Part shown: one piece after another, positions 24,326 through 32,337 of the stretch
Layout of the letters: each line of letters begins with the position of its first letter
Numbering within the stretch: position 1 is the first letter of the stretch
DNA from: VXRN01 sp963664365
GTDB lineage: Bacteria > Chloroflexota > Dehalococcoidia > Lucifugimonadales > UBA1123
DNA length: 64,000 nucleotides
Reading direction: 5' to 3'
Assembly: GCA_963664365.1 (NCBI GenBank)
Contig: OY761144.1
Location: 2,666,001-2,730,000 of the forward strand
Notes under the pieces: model-generated
What the model was told of the DNA's origin: nothing
Database searches by the model: none
What the model saw: the letters and a program-made list of their open reading frames with translations, nothing else
Translations under genes and position numbers: made by a program

Positions 24326-24742
24326 TCACGTCTCGCCGGATTCGGTCTGCCGAGAACGTCGGTAGGCGGTGATCATCAACCCAGTGCAGACTCCTGTTGT
24401 CACGATTGAAATGTAGTACACTATGGCGAACGCTGAGGTAGTGTCGATCACTACCAGCATCACGCATCCTAGGAACCCCAGCGCCAGCATGACGGTCGAT
24501 GTTTTCAGCGCGGCTTTTGCCAGTCCAGCGCCGATAAACAGCACGAAGGCAATGAATATCGCAAATAGACCTGCGCCGAGTATGTCCTCGGTCGTGGAAG
24601 TTACTCCATCTTCCGATTCTTCGAGTTCTCCAACAACCTCTTCAGCCACATCGAATACCGCGCCGGTACATGCGCCTAACATACCACCAAAAAGTAGGAA
24701 TATCGCGGTAATCAGTCCAATCACCAATGCTGAAGTTCTCAT
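24326..24742 (-). CDS. Small polytopic membrane protein
   Basis: 138 aa with four hydrophobic segments: ALVIGLITAIFLLFGGMLG, AGLFAIFIAFVLFIGAGLA, STVMLALGFLGCVMLVVI and AIVYYISIVTTGVCTGLMI, and an acidic loop (EVVGELEESEDGV) after the first. The layout recalls DUF4064-type proteins. Start 24742 has AAAGGAG nine bases upstream. It is downstream of the lipoprotein gene on the same strand with an 80-bp gap, so the two may be co-transcribed. Function unknown. Confidence 0.65.
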   Translation of the reverse strand: MRTSALVIGLITAIFLLFGGMLGACTGAVFDVAEEVVGELEESEDGVTSTTEDILGAGLFAIFIAFVLFIGAGLAKAALKTSTVMLALGFLGCVMLVVIDTTSAFAIVYYISIVTTGVCTGLMITAYRRSRQTESGET

Positions 24743-24823
24743 CCTCTATACTCCTTTGACTCTCGCTTGGTCTTGCGTGTTGCCTGCCTTGATAAACTGT
24801 CAATGTCCTGATATGTCACAGAT

Positions 24824-25312
24824 TCACTCCTCCTTGAGCACACTGCATCCAACTACATCAATGGAGAACGGATTTCTGTCCTCTCCTTCATCCCCCTTCC
24901 CACGAAGGGTCACCCGATCTCCCTTGCGGATCGATGTAATATCGTCCACATGACTCCGACTGAAATGGCAACGTACATTCTCAAGTGTGAAATCTCCGGT
25001 GACCAGATCAATATAGTACGCGCTACTGTCTCCGCCACCAAAATCCGCGACTGTTCCACTCACGGCCAGTACCTTCCCATCGTATTTTAGGTTGGCGGCT
25101 ATCTTATTGCTCTGATAGTCATCGTACATCTGACTAGCAGTGACTTTTATCTCAATGGGCGCGTCCGCAATATCAATTTCCGCCTGTTCAACATCGTCCT
25201 CAGTTACGTCACAAGCAAGTGCGGCAGTCACGAGGAATACCAAGCACAGGAGTAACTTTGCTCCTACGGGGTTGATGGGGATGTGATAGTCAAGCCCTAA
25301 TTTGTTCTTCAT
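24824..25312 (-). CDS. Lipoprotein with tRNA_anti-like OB-fold domain
   Basis: 162 aa. A hydrophobic leader (AKLLLCLVFLVTAALAC) ends in a lipobox with Cys34. The mature part has VTASQMYDDYQSNKIAANLK then YDGKVLAVSGTVADFG, RCHFSRSHVDDITSIRKGD and RVTLRGKG, the pattern of the tRNA_anti-like OB-fold family found in many bacterial lipoproteins. Its ligand is unknown. ATG 25312 has GGAG about nine bases upstream. It begins 49 bp after the terminator of the structured RNA at 25361-25665, so that RNA may control it. Confidence 0.8.
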   Translation of the reverse strand: MKNKLGLDYHIPINPVGAKLLLCLVFLVTAALACDVTEDDVEQAEIDIADAPIEIKVTASQMYDDYQSNKIAANLKYDGKVLAVSGTVADFGGGDSSAYYIDLVTGDFTLENVRCHFSRSHVDDITSIRKGDRVTLRGKGDEGEDRNPFSIDVVGCSVLKEE

Positions 25313-25360
25313 TGCAGGCAACTCCATTGACGCTGTTTGTTTGGGCTGAGGCTTAATGCA

Positions 25361-25401
25361 GAAAATGAAAAAGCTCCCGGCACAAGTAGCGCCGAGAGCT
25401 T
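25361..25401 (-). terminator. Rho-independent terminator of the structured RNA
   Basis: Minus strand: AAGCTC-t-CGGC, loop GCTACTTGT, GCCG-g-GAGCTT, followed by TTTCATTTTC. A ten-base-pair stem with a U-rich tail. Confidence 0.75.
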
Positions 25402-25665
25402 GAATAGTCGATAAGCAGGATCGAGTCCCGTCGACCTGAGATTGTCCCAAGGGAAGCACTGCGAATAGAGGCAGTGACGGAATCCTTCATGAGTAGCCCC
25501 CCTGCGGCGAGGATGTTGGCCACTCAGCACAAGCACCTAGATCCCAGCGTGAGCCTCAAGGGGGCAGAGAGGCCCCCATCAAGACCACGCCCACGCTTAC
25601 ACTTGCCCTTGCAGGCATATGGATTCCTATGGGTGGATCGATAGGTGGAACTTGTGCTGAGTCCG
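25361..25665 (-). ncRNA. Candidate ~300-nt structured RNA of unknown class
   Basis: No good protein frame covers this stretch. An extended -10 (TGATATAAT) lies just upstream. Reading the minus strand, ACTCAGCACAAG (25662-25651) pairs perfectly with CTTGTGCTGAGT (25533-25522); inside it CACCTA pairs TAGGTG (25647-25642 with 25539-25534) and GATCC pairs GGATC (25639-25635 with 25544-25540), then AGCGTG/CACGCT and GGGGGC/GCCCCC hairpins. A 3' part has CACTGC/GCAGTG and GTCGA/TCGAC stems and ends in a rho-independent terminator. I see no RNase P, tmRNA, SRP or 5S signatures. It may be a free RNA or a 5' leader of the lipoprotein gene. Confidence 0.65.
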
Positions 25666-25670
25666 AGAGG

Positions 25671-25679
25671 ATTATATCA
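25671..25679 (-). promoter_or_regulatory. Extended -10 promoter of the structured RNA
   Basis: TGATATAAT on the minus strand fits TGnTATAAT. Transcription would begin near 25665, a few bases before the closing stem. No consensus -35 is visible. Confidence 0.55.
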
Positions 25680-25779
25680 CAGGCGAGCAAGTGTCGTCTC
25701 GCAGAACGAAGGGTCTATCCAGATTTAGCTGCAATGAGGTAGGTGCAAGGGGTAGCAGCTAGCCAAGGGCGGTTCACAT

Positions 25780-25826
25780 CTAGACCTTCTTCTCACCTGA
25801 GGGGTAAGCGTCCGGGCTGTCGCTGC
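25780..25826 (-). pseudogene. YHS-gene 3' end fragment
   Basis: The minus strand reads CSDSPDAYPSGEKKV and stop, against FQKEPDAYLSGEKKVEM at the end of the YHS gene at 26148. At DNA level about 35 of 45 bases match 26147-26192. Only the last ~15 codons are present. Confidence 0.6.
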
Positions 25827-25879
25827 AAATGCTATGATGATAGACCACTGGCAATTGCACACGGCACTTGTCAAACTCC

Positions 25880-26098
25880 TTAAGGCGAGCAGTGACGGCA
25901 GCCTGCAATGTCAGCATGTCCGCTGTTACGAGCAAAGTGATAAGCCGATTTGCGGTCTTTGAATGGATGCCACTTGCCGTTCCGCCCACTGTCAGCGCTG
26001 TGGATTCCTCGCCCATGGTTACAGAACGTACACGCTGCCCGATGCACTCGCACTCTGTCATGTGTCCAATTCTCGTAGACGTAGAATCTAGCTCTCAT
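25880..26098 (-). CDS. Small Cys/His-rich protein
   Basis: 72 aa: MRARFYVYENWTHDRVRVHR, then AACTFCNHGRGIH, SGRNGKWHPFKDRKSA and a final ADIAGCRHCSP. Two CxxC pairs (CTFC, CRHC) and several His suggest a zinc-binding fold; the VYENW...RVHxAxCxxCNxGRG order looks like a conserved family of unknown function. GGAGGAA lies 12 bases before ATG 26098. The gene sits exactly between the YHS gene and a duplicated copy of that gene's 3' end. Confidence 0.6.
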   Translation of the reverse strand: MRARFYVYENWTHDRVRVHRAACTFCNHGRGIHSADSGRNGKWHPFKDRKSAYHFARNSGHADIAGCRHCSP

Positions 26099-26147
26099 CA
26101 GTTTATTCACTTCCTCCGTCAGCAAAGAGAGTCTAAATCAGTCGGCC

Positions 26148-26351
26148 TCACATCTCAACCTTCTTCTCACCCGACAAGTAGGCATCCGGCTCCTTCTGAA
26201 ACGCGCGGTTGCACCCTGGTCCGCAGAAGTAGTAGGTCTCTCCGTCGTGGTCGTATGTTCCGCCGGGCGGCTTGCGGACGTCCACCTGCATATCGCAGAC
26301 CGGGTCGGTTTCGCGGTCGCTGCCGTCACGGTTGAATAGTCGGAGTATCAT
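26148..26351 (-). CDS. YHS domain protein
   Basis: 67 aa: DPVCDMQVDVRKPPGG then TYDHDGETYYFCGPGCNRAF. The Cys of DPVCDM and the two of FCGPGC are the metal-binding residues of YHS domains, often found in or next to copper-handling proteins. CopA lies upstream on the same strand, 255 bp away across a repeat-filled gap. A role as a small copper-binding partner is plausible. Confidence 0.85.
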   Translation of the reverse strand: MILRLFNRDGSDRETDPVCDMQVDVRKPPGGTYDHDGETYYFCGPGCNRAFQKEPDAYLSGEKKVEM

Positions 26352-26389
26352 CCTGTCTCCTCGGAGAAATGAAAACTGCTTGGTATCTG

Positions 26390-26600
26390 ATTCTCAACCC
26401 TCACCCCCGTATCGAGTACGGGGCAAGCTCTAACCCTCTCCCAGACTTGGGTTGATAGGGGTAGGTATTGAACCTATTCACCCTCACCCTAGCCCTCTCC
26501 CTCAAGGGAGAGGGGATGTGTTGTCTGATTTACCTACCCTTGTCAGCCCAGACTTGGGAGAGGGGATTTTCATGGTAACGTCGGGGGCGCCTTCGGCTCT
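26390..26600. repeat. Mosaic of dispersed repeats between YHS gene and copA
   Basis: Contains the CCCCGTATCGAGTACGGGG palindrome (about 26406), an inverted CCCTCTCCC-TCAA-GGGAGAGG repeat (26479-26515) and two CCCAGACTTGGG pieces (about 26441 and 26549). The second one continues AGAGGGGATTTTCATGG as at 58287-58309. No gene is seen in it. Confidence 0.75.
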
Positions 26601-26606
26601 AGTGGT

Positions 26607-29072
26607 TCATGGTTTGAAACGCTTTAGACGGAGGGAGTTGGACACTACGCATAGGGAGCTTATCGCCATCGCGCCCGCGGCTAGGATTGGGTTGAGGAAG
26701 CCGTGCTCGCCTAGTACGGGGCTGAGCGCTTCGGGCACGCCGCCAGCGGCGAATATAGGGTACAGCGCTCCGGCGGCTACTGGTATCAGCGCGACGTTGT
26801 ATGCGAATGCCCAGAACAGGTTTTGACGTATGACCCTCATCGTCGATCGGCTAAGACGCATTACGGCCGGGACGCCGCGAAGGTCTCCGCCTACGAGAGC
26901 GATGTCAGCGGCCTCGATTGTGACGTCCGCGCCTGTGCCGATTGCGATTCCTACGTCCGCCTGCGCCAGCGCGGGCGCGTCGTTGATGCCGTCGCCGACC
27001 ATCGCGACGGTCTTGCCCTCTGATTGGAGCGCCTTGACCTGTTCGGCTTTGTCTGTCGGCAGCACCTCGGCGATGACTCGGTCAATGCCTGCCTCGGACG
27101 CTATCGCTTGGGCGGTGGCGGAGTTGTCTCCGGTCAGCATCACCACTTCTATTCCGGCGGTCTGGAGTTCCTCGACGGCGGCCCACGATTCGGGTTTCAG
27201 CTTGTCGGCAACTGCGATCAGCCCCTTCACCTCGCCGTCCACAGCTACAAATACAGGAGTGCCGCCGCTCGATGACATGCGCCGCGCGACGGTTTCCATA
27301 TCGCCTAGAGGTATGTCCTGCTCCAGCATCAGCCTACGATTGCCGACTGCGACGAGGACTTCCTCAGTCAAGGCAATCGCGCCTGATCCCGGGACGGCGG
27401 TGAAGTCGCTGGCCTCGGGTATGTCGAGGCCGCGTTCTAGCGCAGACTGGACGATAGCCTCTGCCAGAGGGTGCTCGGACAGTCTTTCGACGGCGGACGC
27501 CAGGGACAGCAGCGCGTCTTCTCCGAGATCCGGGGCGTGGATTTCGGTTACCGAGGGCCGCCCCTTCGTCAGCGTGCCGGTCTTGTCCAGCGCCACCACA
27601 TCAACGCGGTGGGCAAGCTCCAACGACTCGGCGCTTCTGATCAATACGCCGTGCTCGGCCCCCTTGCCGACTCCAACCACAACCGCAGTGGGGGTCGCCA
27701 GTCCCATCGCGCAAGGGCAGGCGATTATGAGAACGGCGACCGCCGTCAGGACCGCCGCCGTGTAGCTTGGCTCAGGTCCGAGCGCGAGCCAGACCAGAAA
27801 GACGACAACCGAAAATCCGACGACCGCCGGAACGAAGTAGGCTGAGACGCGGTCCGCGAGTCGCTGGATTGGCGCCCTCGAACCCTGCGCCTCCTCCACC
27901 ACTCGGATGATGCCCGCCAGCATGGTATCGCGTCCAACACGGGTCGCTCGGAACGTCAGGCTGCCGTTGCCGTTGATAGTCGCTCCGTAAACCTCGCTTC
28001 CCTGGCGCTTGTCGATGGGCGCGCTCTCTCCGGTTAGCATCGACTCGTCAACTGTTGACGCGCCCTCCTCGACAACGCCGTCAACGGGCAGTTTCTCGCC
28101 GGGCCTGACCAGGATAGAATCGCCGACTTCGATTTCGTCAATCGGAGTATCGACGTACTGCCCATCCCTGAGTACACGGGCCGACTTTGGCTGAAGCCTG
28201 ATCAGGGCCGCCATCGCGCCGGACGCTCTGCGCTTGGCGCCGGATTCGAGGAAGCGTCCCAGCAACACCAGCCCGATGATCGCGGCTGATGTCTCGAAGT
28301 AGGTTTCCGTGGATCGGCCCTCGAAGAACGCCGCTTGGCCGAACAGCGTGACCGCCGCGCTGTATAGATAGGCGGCAGACGTGCCGATGGCGATCAGTGT
28401 GTTCATGTTGGAGGTGAGATGCCTCGCCGCGCTCCACGCGGACACGTAGAACTCGCGGCCGGCCCAGAACTGCACGGGGGTAGCAAGGGCCAGCAGAAGC
28501 AGGTCTATGTCGAACGGGAACCGGTCCATGAGGCCGGGGACGGTCATGAGAATCATGATTCCGGCGGCGACGGCGAGGCTGAATACAAACTTGCGCTTGA
28601 GGGCGGCTGAGTCTGCGGGCGCTAGAGCGTCGTCGGTCTGGTCGATCGCCGTGATTGAGTAGCCGGAGTCCTCTACGGCGTGTCTGAGGTCGGAGATGCC
28701 CGCCATACTTGGAACGTATTCGACGGAGGCCCGCTCCGTCGCCAGATTGACGGATGCGGCGGCGACCCCCTCGACTCCCGTGAGCGCGCTTTCGACGTGC
28801 GAGACGCACGCGGCGCAGGTCATTCCACCGATTGATAGGCTCGTCTTCTGGGTGCGGACGCCGTAGCCGGCATCTTGGACCGCGTCGGCCAGCGCTTCGA
28901 AGGGCGGCGCGTCACCATCCAGCGTCAATGTCGCGTTCTCGGTGGCGAGGTTGACTTGCACGTTCTCGACGCCGGGGACGCCTTCCAGGGCGTGCGAAAC
29001 GTGGCCTACACACGCGGCGCAGGTCATGCCGGTTATCGGCAGCGTAACTTGTGCGGACGGTCCGGCGGCCAC
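26607..29072 (-). CDS. copA: Copper-translocating P1B-type ATPase
   Basis: 821 aa. Two N-terminal heavy-metal-associated domains each carry GMTCAACV. The membrane Cu site is IIACPCAMGLATPTA (CPC), phosphorylation occurs in VVALDKTGTLTKG, and the ATP-binding domain has SEHPLAEAIV (HP motif) and MVGDGINDAPALAQADVGIA. The CPC class with two HMA domains indicates Cu+ export. The start is GTG 29072 with AAGGTGA just upstream. The YHS gene downstream may belong functionally. No CsoR or CueR regulator is visible nearby. Confidence 0.95.
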   Translation of the reverse strand: MAAGPSAQVTLPITGMTCAACVGHVSHALEGVPGVENVQVNLATENATLTLDGDAPPFEALADAVQDAGYGVRTQKTSLSIGGMTCAACVSHVESALTGVEGVAAASVNLATERASVEYVPSMAGISDLRHAVEDSGYSITAIDQTDDALAPADSAALKRKFVFSLAVAAGIMILMTVPGLMDRFPFDIDLLLLALATPVQFWAGREFYVSAWSAARHLTSNMNTLIAIGTSAAYLYSAAVTLFGQAAFFEGRSTETYFETSAAIIGLVLLGRFLESGAKRRASGAMAALIRLQPKSARVLRDGQYVDTPIDEIEVGDSILVRPGEKLPVDGVVEEGASTVDESMLTGESAPIDKRQGSEVYGATINGNGSLTFRATRVGRDTMLAGIIRVVEEAQGSRAPIQRLADRVSAYFVPAVVGFSVVVFLVWLALGPEPSYTAAVLTAVAVLIIACPCAMGLATPTAVVVGVGKGAEHGVLIRSAESLELAHRVDVVALDKTGTLTKGRPSVTEIHAPDLGEDALLSLASAVERLSEHPLAEAIVQSALERGLDIPEASDFTAVPGSGAIALTEEVLVAVGNRRLMLEQDIPLGDMETVARRMSSSGGTPVFVAVDGEVKGLIAVADKLKPESWAAVEELQTAGIEVVMLTGDNSATAQAIASEAGIDRVIAEVLPTDKAEQVKALQSEGKTVAMVGDGINDAPALAQADVGIAIGTGADVTIEAADIALVGGDLRGVPAVMRLSRSTMRVIRQNLFWAFAYNVALIPVAAGALYPIFAAGGVPEALSPVLGEHGFLNPILAAGAMAISSLCVVSNSLRLKRFKP

Positions 29073-29195
29073 GGCTCACCTTCTGATGATAGACGTCTGT
29101 CTATATCAGCTTACCAGATGGGGGAGGCAATGATGGAACCGGGTTCTGGCGCCAACAAGGGACGCCCCTACGGCATCGGTGGTGGATGTGGGTTC

Positions 29196-30113
29196 TTAAC
29201 CCAGCCCGACTCTGCCGCCGCTGCCCTCGGCATCCGGGCCGTGCAGGAGCGACTTGATATCGGCGGCGTACTTGACCTCGGAGTCGTCTTCGGGCGCGTA
29301 TGCCAGCACGTCGCGGGCGTTGGACAGAGACCAGAACGCGCGGGTGTTGTTGCTGATGCCGTACACGACTTGCCAGGGGATGCCGTGCTCGTTTTCGATG
29401 TTGGGCGTCTCGATAGACTTGACGAAAAGCTGGGTCAGGTCGCGCGGGCTGAGGTACGCGCCGAGGTCGCGCTTGTAGTTGGCCGGATCGCCAACGTAAA
29501 CGTCGAGGTCGAGGTCGCGCGGCGCGCCGATGCGGACCATCACGACCTCCAGCTTGCGCTGCTGACGCTGCCCCGCTCCGGTGTGATCCTGGCCGCCGCT
29601 CGCTGTACGAAAGTCCATCGCGCCGCAGGCGAACAGGAACCCCATGTGCTCATATGTGGCCTTAGCCCAGCCGTAGAAGTTGTCCGAGAGAGGCAGCAGG
29701 TACGGGTCCAACGACTCCATCTTCCGAGTGTGGATCAGGTTGTGCTCGTACCAGTCGGCAGCGTGGTTCGAGCTGGCCATGACGACCCTGGACACTCCCG
29801 CGTCGTAGGCGGTGCGGAAGACGTTGTAGGCCATATCGACGTTCTCTTTCTCGATGAAGAAGTGCTCCAGCGGGTTGTCCCCGGTCCTTCGCTTGTAGCC
29901 GAGATGCACGACCGCGTCCACTCCCTCGAACAACTCGGAGTAAGAATCGCGGTCGGGATCGATCAGGTCCTGTATTACGATATCGTCCAGCTTCTCCCCC
30001 CGGCGGTTCGTGTCGTTCACGTCCACGAGTACGGTCTCATATCGCTCCCTGAAGGTGGGCAGGAGTTGGTCGGCTATGTATCCGGCTGCGCCGGTGAGGA
30101 GGATCTTTTGCAT
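29196..30113 (-). CDS. NAD-dependent epimerase/dehydratase (SDR family)
   Basis: 305 aa extended SDR. The Rossmann motif is LLTGAAGYIADQLLP, VVHLGYKRRTGDNP marks the NNAG-like region, MASSNHAADWYEH carries the active-site Ser region, and FYGWAKATYEHM is the YxxxK (Tyr-Gly-Trp-Ala-Lys). It resembles uronate dehydrogenases and NDP-sugar epimerases; the substrate is not predictable. Start 30113 has GGAG nine bases upstream; the frame stays open to 30326 over the DUF2283 gene and was not extended. Confidence 0.85.
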   Translation of the reverse strand: MQKILLTGAAGYIADQLLPTFRERYETVLVDVNDTNRRGEKLDDIVIQDLIDPDRDSYSELFEGVDAVVHLGYKRRTGDNPLEHFFIEKENVDMAYNVFRTAYDAGVSRVVMASSNHAADWYEHNLIHTRKMESLDPYLLPLSDNFYGWAKATYEHMGFLFACGAMDFRTASGGQDHTGAGQRQQRKLEVVMVRIGAPRDLDLDVYVGDPANYKRDLGAYLSPRDLTQLFVKSIETPNIENEHGIPWQVVYGISNNTRAFWSLSNARDVLAYAPEDDSEVKYAADIKSLLHGPDAEGSGGRVGLG

Positions 30114-30192
30114 GATGGGGTCTCCGAGGCGCTTCAGGCGCGTGAGTTCTTGAAAAGGAACGGAGGTCCGGACTTGACGGTCGGGTCGAGGG

Positions 30193-30444
30193 TCATGTGC
30201 CGACTGCGCTGGGAGACTGTATTTCCGATTCGATTTCCGGAACAAGGTCGAAGTTGAACGGTTTCTGCATCGCTCTCTTCGAAACGCCGAAAATGTAGAA
30301 TCCAAGGATATTGCCCTGCTCGTCAACCTTTATAGTGGATTTTCCGTCTTTGGTGGGAACCATGTCTCCTTCGCCGTCGGCGAGGTTTACCCAAAGGAGA
30401 TCGCCTTCACCGTCCCACCAGACGCTAATTGTCTCGTATTGCAT
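30193..30444 (-). CDS. DUF2283-like small protein
   Basis: 83 aa: YETISVWWDGEGDLLWVNLA, then DEQGNILGFYIFGVSKRA. The YD..GDxLYI-like start and GxIVGIEI-like strand match DUF2283, small proteins often encoded near toxin-antitoxin genes. AGGAG is 11 bases before ATG 30444. It sits at the downstream edge of the toxin-antitoxin-like island 30.5-32.7 kb. Confidence 0.6.
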   Translation of the reverse strand: MQYETISVWWDGEGDLLWVNLADGEGDMVPTKDGKSTIKVDEQGNILGFYIFGVSKRAMQKPFNFDLVPEIESEIQSPSAVGT

Positions 30445-30523
30445 GTTAGAATGGTCTCCTACGTGAAGTGTACGCTGTGAGTACGAAGGCATCGTCACTT
30501 TTGAAAGCGACAGCCACTACTAT

Positions 30524-30742
30524 CTATGAACTGCCAATCCGCTTGTAGTATAGCCTTACCTCATCGTCATCGATATCGATTCGGGTTTCATCAGGGTCTG
30601 CTAGAGTTAGTGGAATGGCGTTCTCAATTCGGGGTATGTCCGGATGCCTCAATGCTATGTGATGGTATAGCCGCTCATCGGTGAGCCTGACTTGGTTTCC
30701 GGCATAATCGGTGTATGATGCCGCGATTGCTCTTGCTTCTTT
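30524..30742 (-). pseudogene. Truncated PBECR/RelE-like toxin-domain fragment
   Basis: An open stretch of 72 codons without a start codon: ASYTDYAGNQVRLTDERLYH, then HIALRHPDIPRIENAI and LADPDETRIDI...VRLYYKRIG. This order (GNxVRLTDERxxHI..RHP....L.DPDE..VRLYY) is that of phage-associated barnase/RelE-like nuclease toxin domains. It begins directly after the stop of a retropepsin 5' fragment, so both are remnants fused by a rearrangement. Confidence 0.5.
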
Positions 30743-30818
30743 CTATTGGTCGGCGGAAGTGAAGTTGGCCCCGATAATGCTAGCGGTGGCGTATGTTCGC
30801 GCCAATTGTCATCTCCTG
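30743..30818 (-). pseudogene. 5' fragment of a retropepsin gene
   Basis: Positions 30783-30818 match 31894-31929 over 36 identical bases, covering the ribosome site, TTG start and first codons of the intact retropepsin gene. The fragment reads MARTYATASIIGANFTSADQ and stops at 30743, before the DTG catalytic motif. Confidence 0.75.
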
Positions 30819-30905
30819 ATCGTGGCGGCGGTCACGGTCGAGTCAAAGGTCTTGATGTAGCTGTCTTGGTAGCAGAGTATTTGGGTCATGCGCTCTCTGA
30901 GAGAT

Positions 30906-31292
30906 TCACTGGTTCAGTACCTCAACCGCCTCTTGTATGACTCGATTGAGCGAAGGTTTGAAAGACGCGGTCACTGTGTCTAACTCATGCTTATGGTCCG
31001 GGAAGCTCAATATGTGACGGTGGTGCGGAGCGTTGTCATATCGAAAAATCATCTGGTTGTTGGGATCCTGAAAGTGATAGCGATAGCTGAGGAAAGTCAG
31101 CGTACCAGACTCTATGCCAAGCGCCTCGCCGACTTCCAGCAAGTGTCCTTGGCTCGTTCTCAATCTAAATCTGATGTTGGCTCGTTCGTGCGAGATCACC
31201 TCATGAGTATAATAGTCAACGTGGAGATTTGGAAGTTGCAGAACGAGTTGCTCGACTCGATCTAAATGTTCGGCGATCGTTTCATGCAACAT
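30906..31292 (-). CDS. TumE-like (DUF6516) toxin
   Basis: 128 aa. SHERANIRFRLRTSQGHLLE, LEVGEALGIESGTLTFLSY, RYHFQDPNNQMIFRYDNAPH and FPDHKHELDTV follow the DUF6516/TumE toxin pattern (a conserved YRYHxQD...FRYDNAPHH core). ATG 31292 overlaps the end of the preceding small gene by 11 bases, the usual arrangement of a coupled toxin-antitoxin pair. A longer frame from 31310 also exists. Confidence 0.7.
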   Translation of the reverse strand: MLHETIAEHLDRVEQLVLQLPNLHVDYYTHEVISHERANIRFRLRTSQGHLLEVGEALGIESGTLTFLSYRYHFQDPNNQMIFRYDNAPHHRHILSFPDHKHELDTVTASFKPSLNRVIQEAVEVLNQ

Positions 31293-31512
31293 CCCGAAGT
31301 CGGTCCGCAATCTCTCGTCGAAGGTTCAAGTAATCCTGGTAGTCGGTCGCCCACTCCATGATCTGGGCCTCATCGCCCATCTCCCCCTTCTGGTACCTAT
31401 AGTAGAACTCTTCGGACTCAATGTTGTACTTGCCCTCATTCAGCCCAAGCCGCTTGGTGATGGCGATGAGCGCGTCGAGCGGCGTCGTGTACTGTATAGT
31501 TTGCTTTCGCAA
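31282..31512 (-). CDS. Small antitoxin-like protein paired with TumE-like toxin
   Basis: 76 aa: TTPLDALIAITKRLGLNEGK, EEFYYRYQKGEMGDE and YQDYLNLRREIADRLR. Acidic and helical, with no clear DNA-binding motif. It precedes and overlaps the TumE-like gene, so it is the probable antitoxin by position. AGGAGG is about six bases before the start at 31512. Confidence 0.65.
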   Translation of the reverse strand: MRKQTIQYTTPLDALIAITKRLGLNEGKYNIESEEFYYRYQKGEMGDEAQIMEWATDYQDYLNLRREIADRLRDVA

Positions 31513-31538
31513 TGTAGTCCCTCCTAAAGCACGGGCTA

Positions 31539-31916
31539 CTACACATTATGCAACAGCATGAACGGCGGCCCGAACTCATCTTGAGAAATGCGTTCGAGTG
31601 ATCGGGAGACCGGATTGACCTTGTATCCCAAGTTCTCCAGCAGTTCGTAGCCGAGCAGTGGGATGGGCGCGGGTGTGACCATGGCGACGAATCCGCGTCC
31701 ATCGATTACTCCTGAGATTCCATAAGCCTGCAATTCTACGACTCCCACGGCGGTCCGCACTTGGAGTACGCCGTTTTGGGGGATAGGATCGAAACCGAGT
31801 TCGTCTATCTCTCTCTGCGGAAGACCTATATGGGTCGCTCCGGTATCGACGAGGAAGTCGTACTCCCGGGTGGAGTTGGATCCGATTATTATTGCGGTGG
31901 CGTATGTTCGCGCCAA
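31539..31916 (-). CDS. Retropepsin-like (clan AA) aspartic protease
   Basis: 125 aa. FLVDTGATHIGLPQREIDEL has Asp24-Thr-Gly, and TPAPIPLLGYELLENLGYKV is the second LLG-type element, so all retropepsin landmarks are present. The start is TTG 31916, seven bases after AGGAG. The first gene downstream is the antitoxin-like gene (26 bp gap), and two unknown small genes precede it. Its 5' end is duplicated at 30783-30818. Confidence 0.82.
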   Translation of the reverse strand: MARTYATAIIIGSNSTREYDFLVDTGATHIGLPQREIDELGFDPIPQNGVLQVRTAVGVVELQAYGISGVIDGRGFVAMVTPAPIPLLGYELLENLGYKVNPVSRSLERISQDEFGPPFMLLHNV

Positions 31917-31965
31917 TTGTCATCTCCTGGTCGTATGATGGGGACTACCGAGTTCGCGGTCCGCC

Positions 31966-32337
31966 TCACTCTGAGTAGTATTGCCATCCGCGGGTCTGTG
32001 CAATGTCTCTCAGCAGACGAGCGATCTTCTTGCGCCGTCCCTTGGTGAATGAGGAAAAGTCTATCACAGCATGTTCCGGGAATGGTTCTGGATCCGCATA
32101 GACCTCAAGGTCAAAGCTCGCGCATTCGGATACGGTGATGGCGACGACGCCTATGGAGGCATATCCCAATTCCCTTGTGAAATGATGCCATGCGTCTTCA
32201 GCACCTGTCTGATCGCCGTCATAGACCGACAGTCGATTGCCGTCTTTTGGAGTTGGTTCAAATACTTGGGAGGTCACTCCTCTCTGTCTCATCCAACGCG
32301 GATTCACTTGGCGATATAGCAGCGTATTATCATTCAT
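31966..32337 (-). CDS. Conserved small protein of unknown function (module gene 2)
   Basis: 123 aa: LLYRQVNPRWMRQRGVTSQV, FEPTPKDGNRLSVYDGDQTG, AEDAWHHFTRELGYASIGV and ADPEPFPEHAVIDFS. The strongly patterned sequence suggests a real, conserved family; I recall similar proteins but no function. Its ATG overlaps the stop of the upstream gene by eight bases (ATGAATGA), so both are translated together. Confidence 0.65.
   Translation of the reverse strand: MNDNTLLYRQVNPRWMRQRGVTSQVFEPTPKDGNRLSVYDGDQTGAEDAWHHFTRELGYASIGVVAITVSECASFDLEVYADPEPFPEHAVIDFSSFTKGRRKKIARLLRDIAQTRGWQYYSE

Noticed and set aside
25309..25536. Protein frame inside the structured RNA region (minus strand)
   Set aside because: Contains the terminator hairpin, no ribosome site, no plausible protein.
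25361..25665. RNase P RNA or tmRNA
   Set aside because: Lacks GAGGAAAGTCC and ACAGAA signatures of RNase P, and lacks the tRNA-like ends and tag frame of tmRNA.
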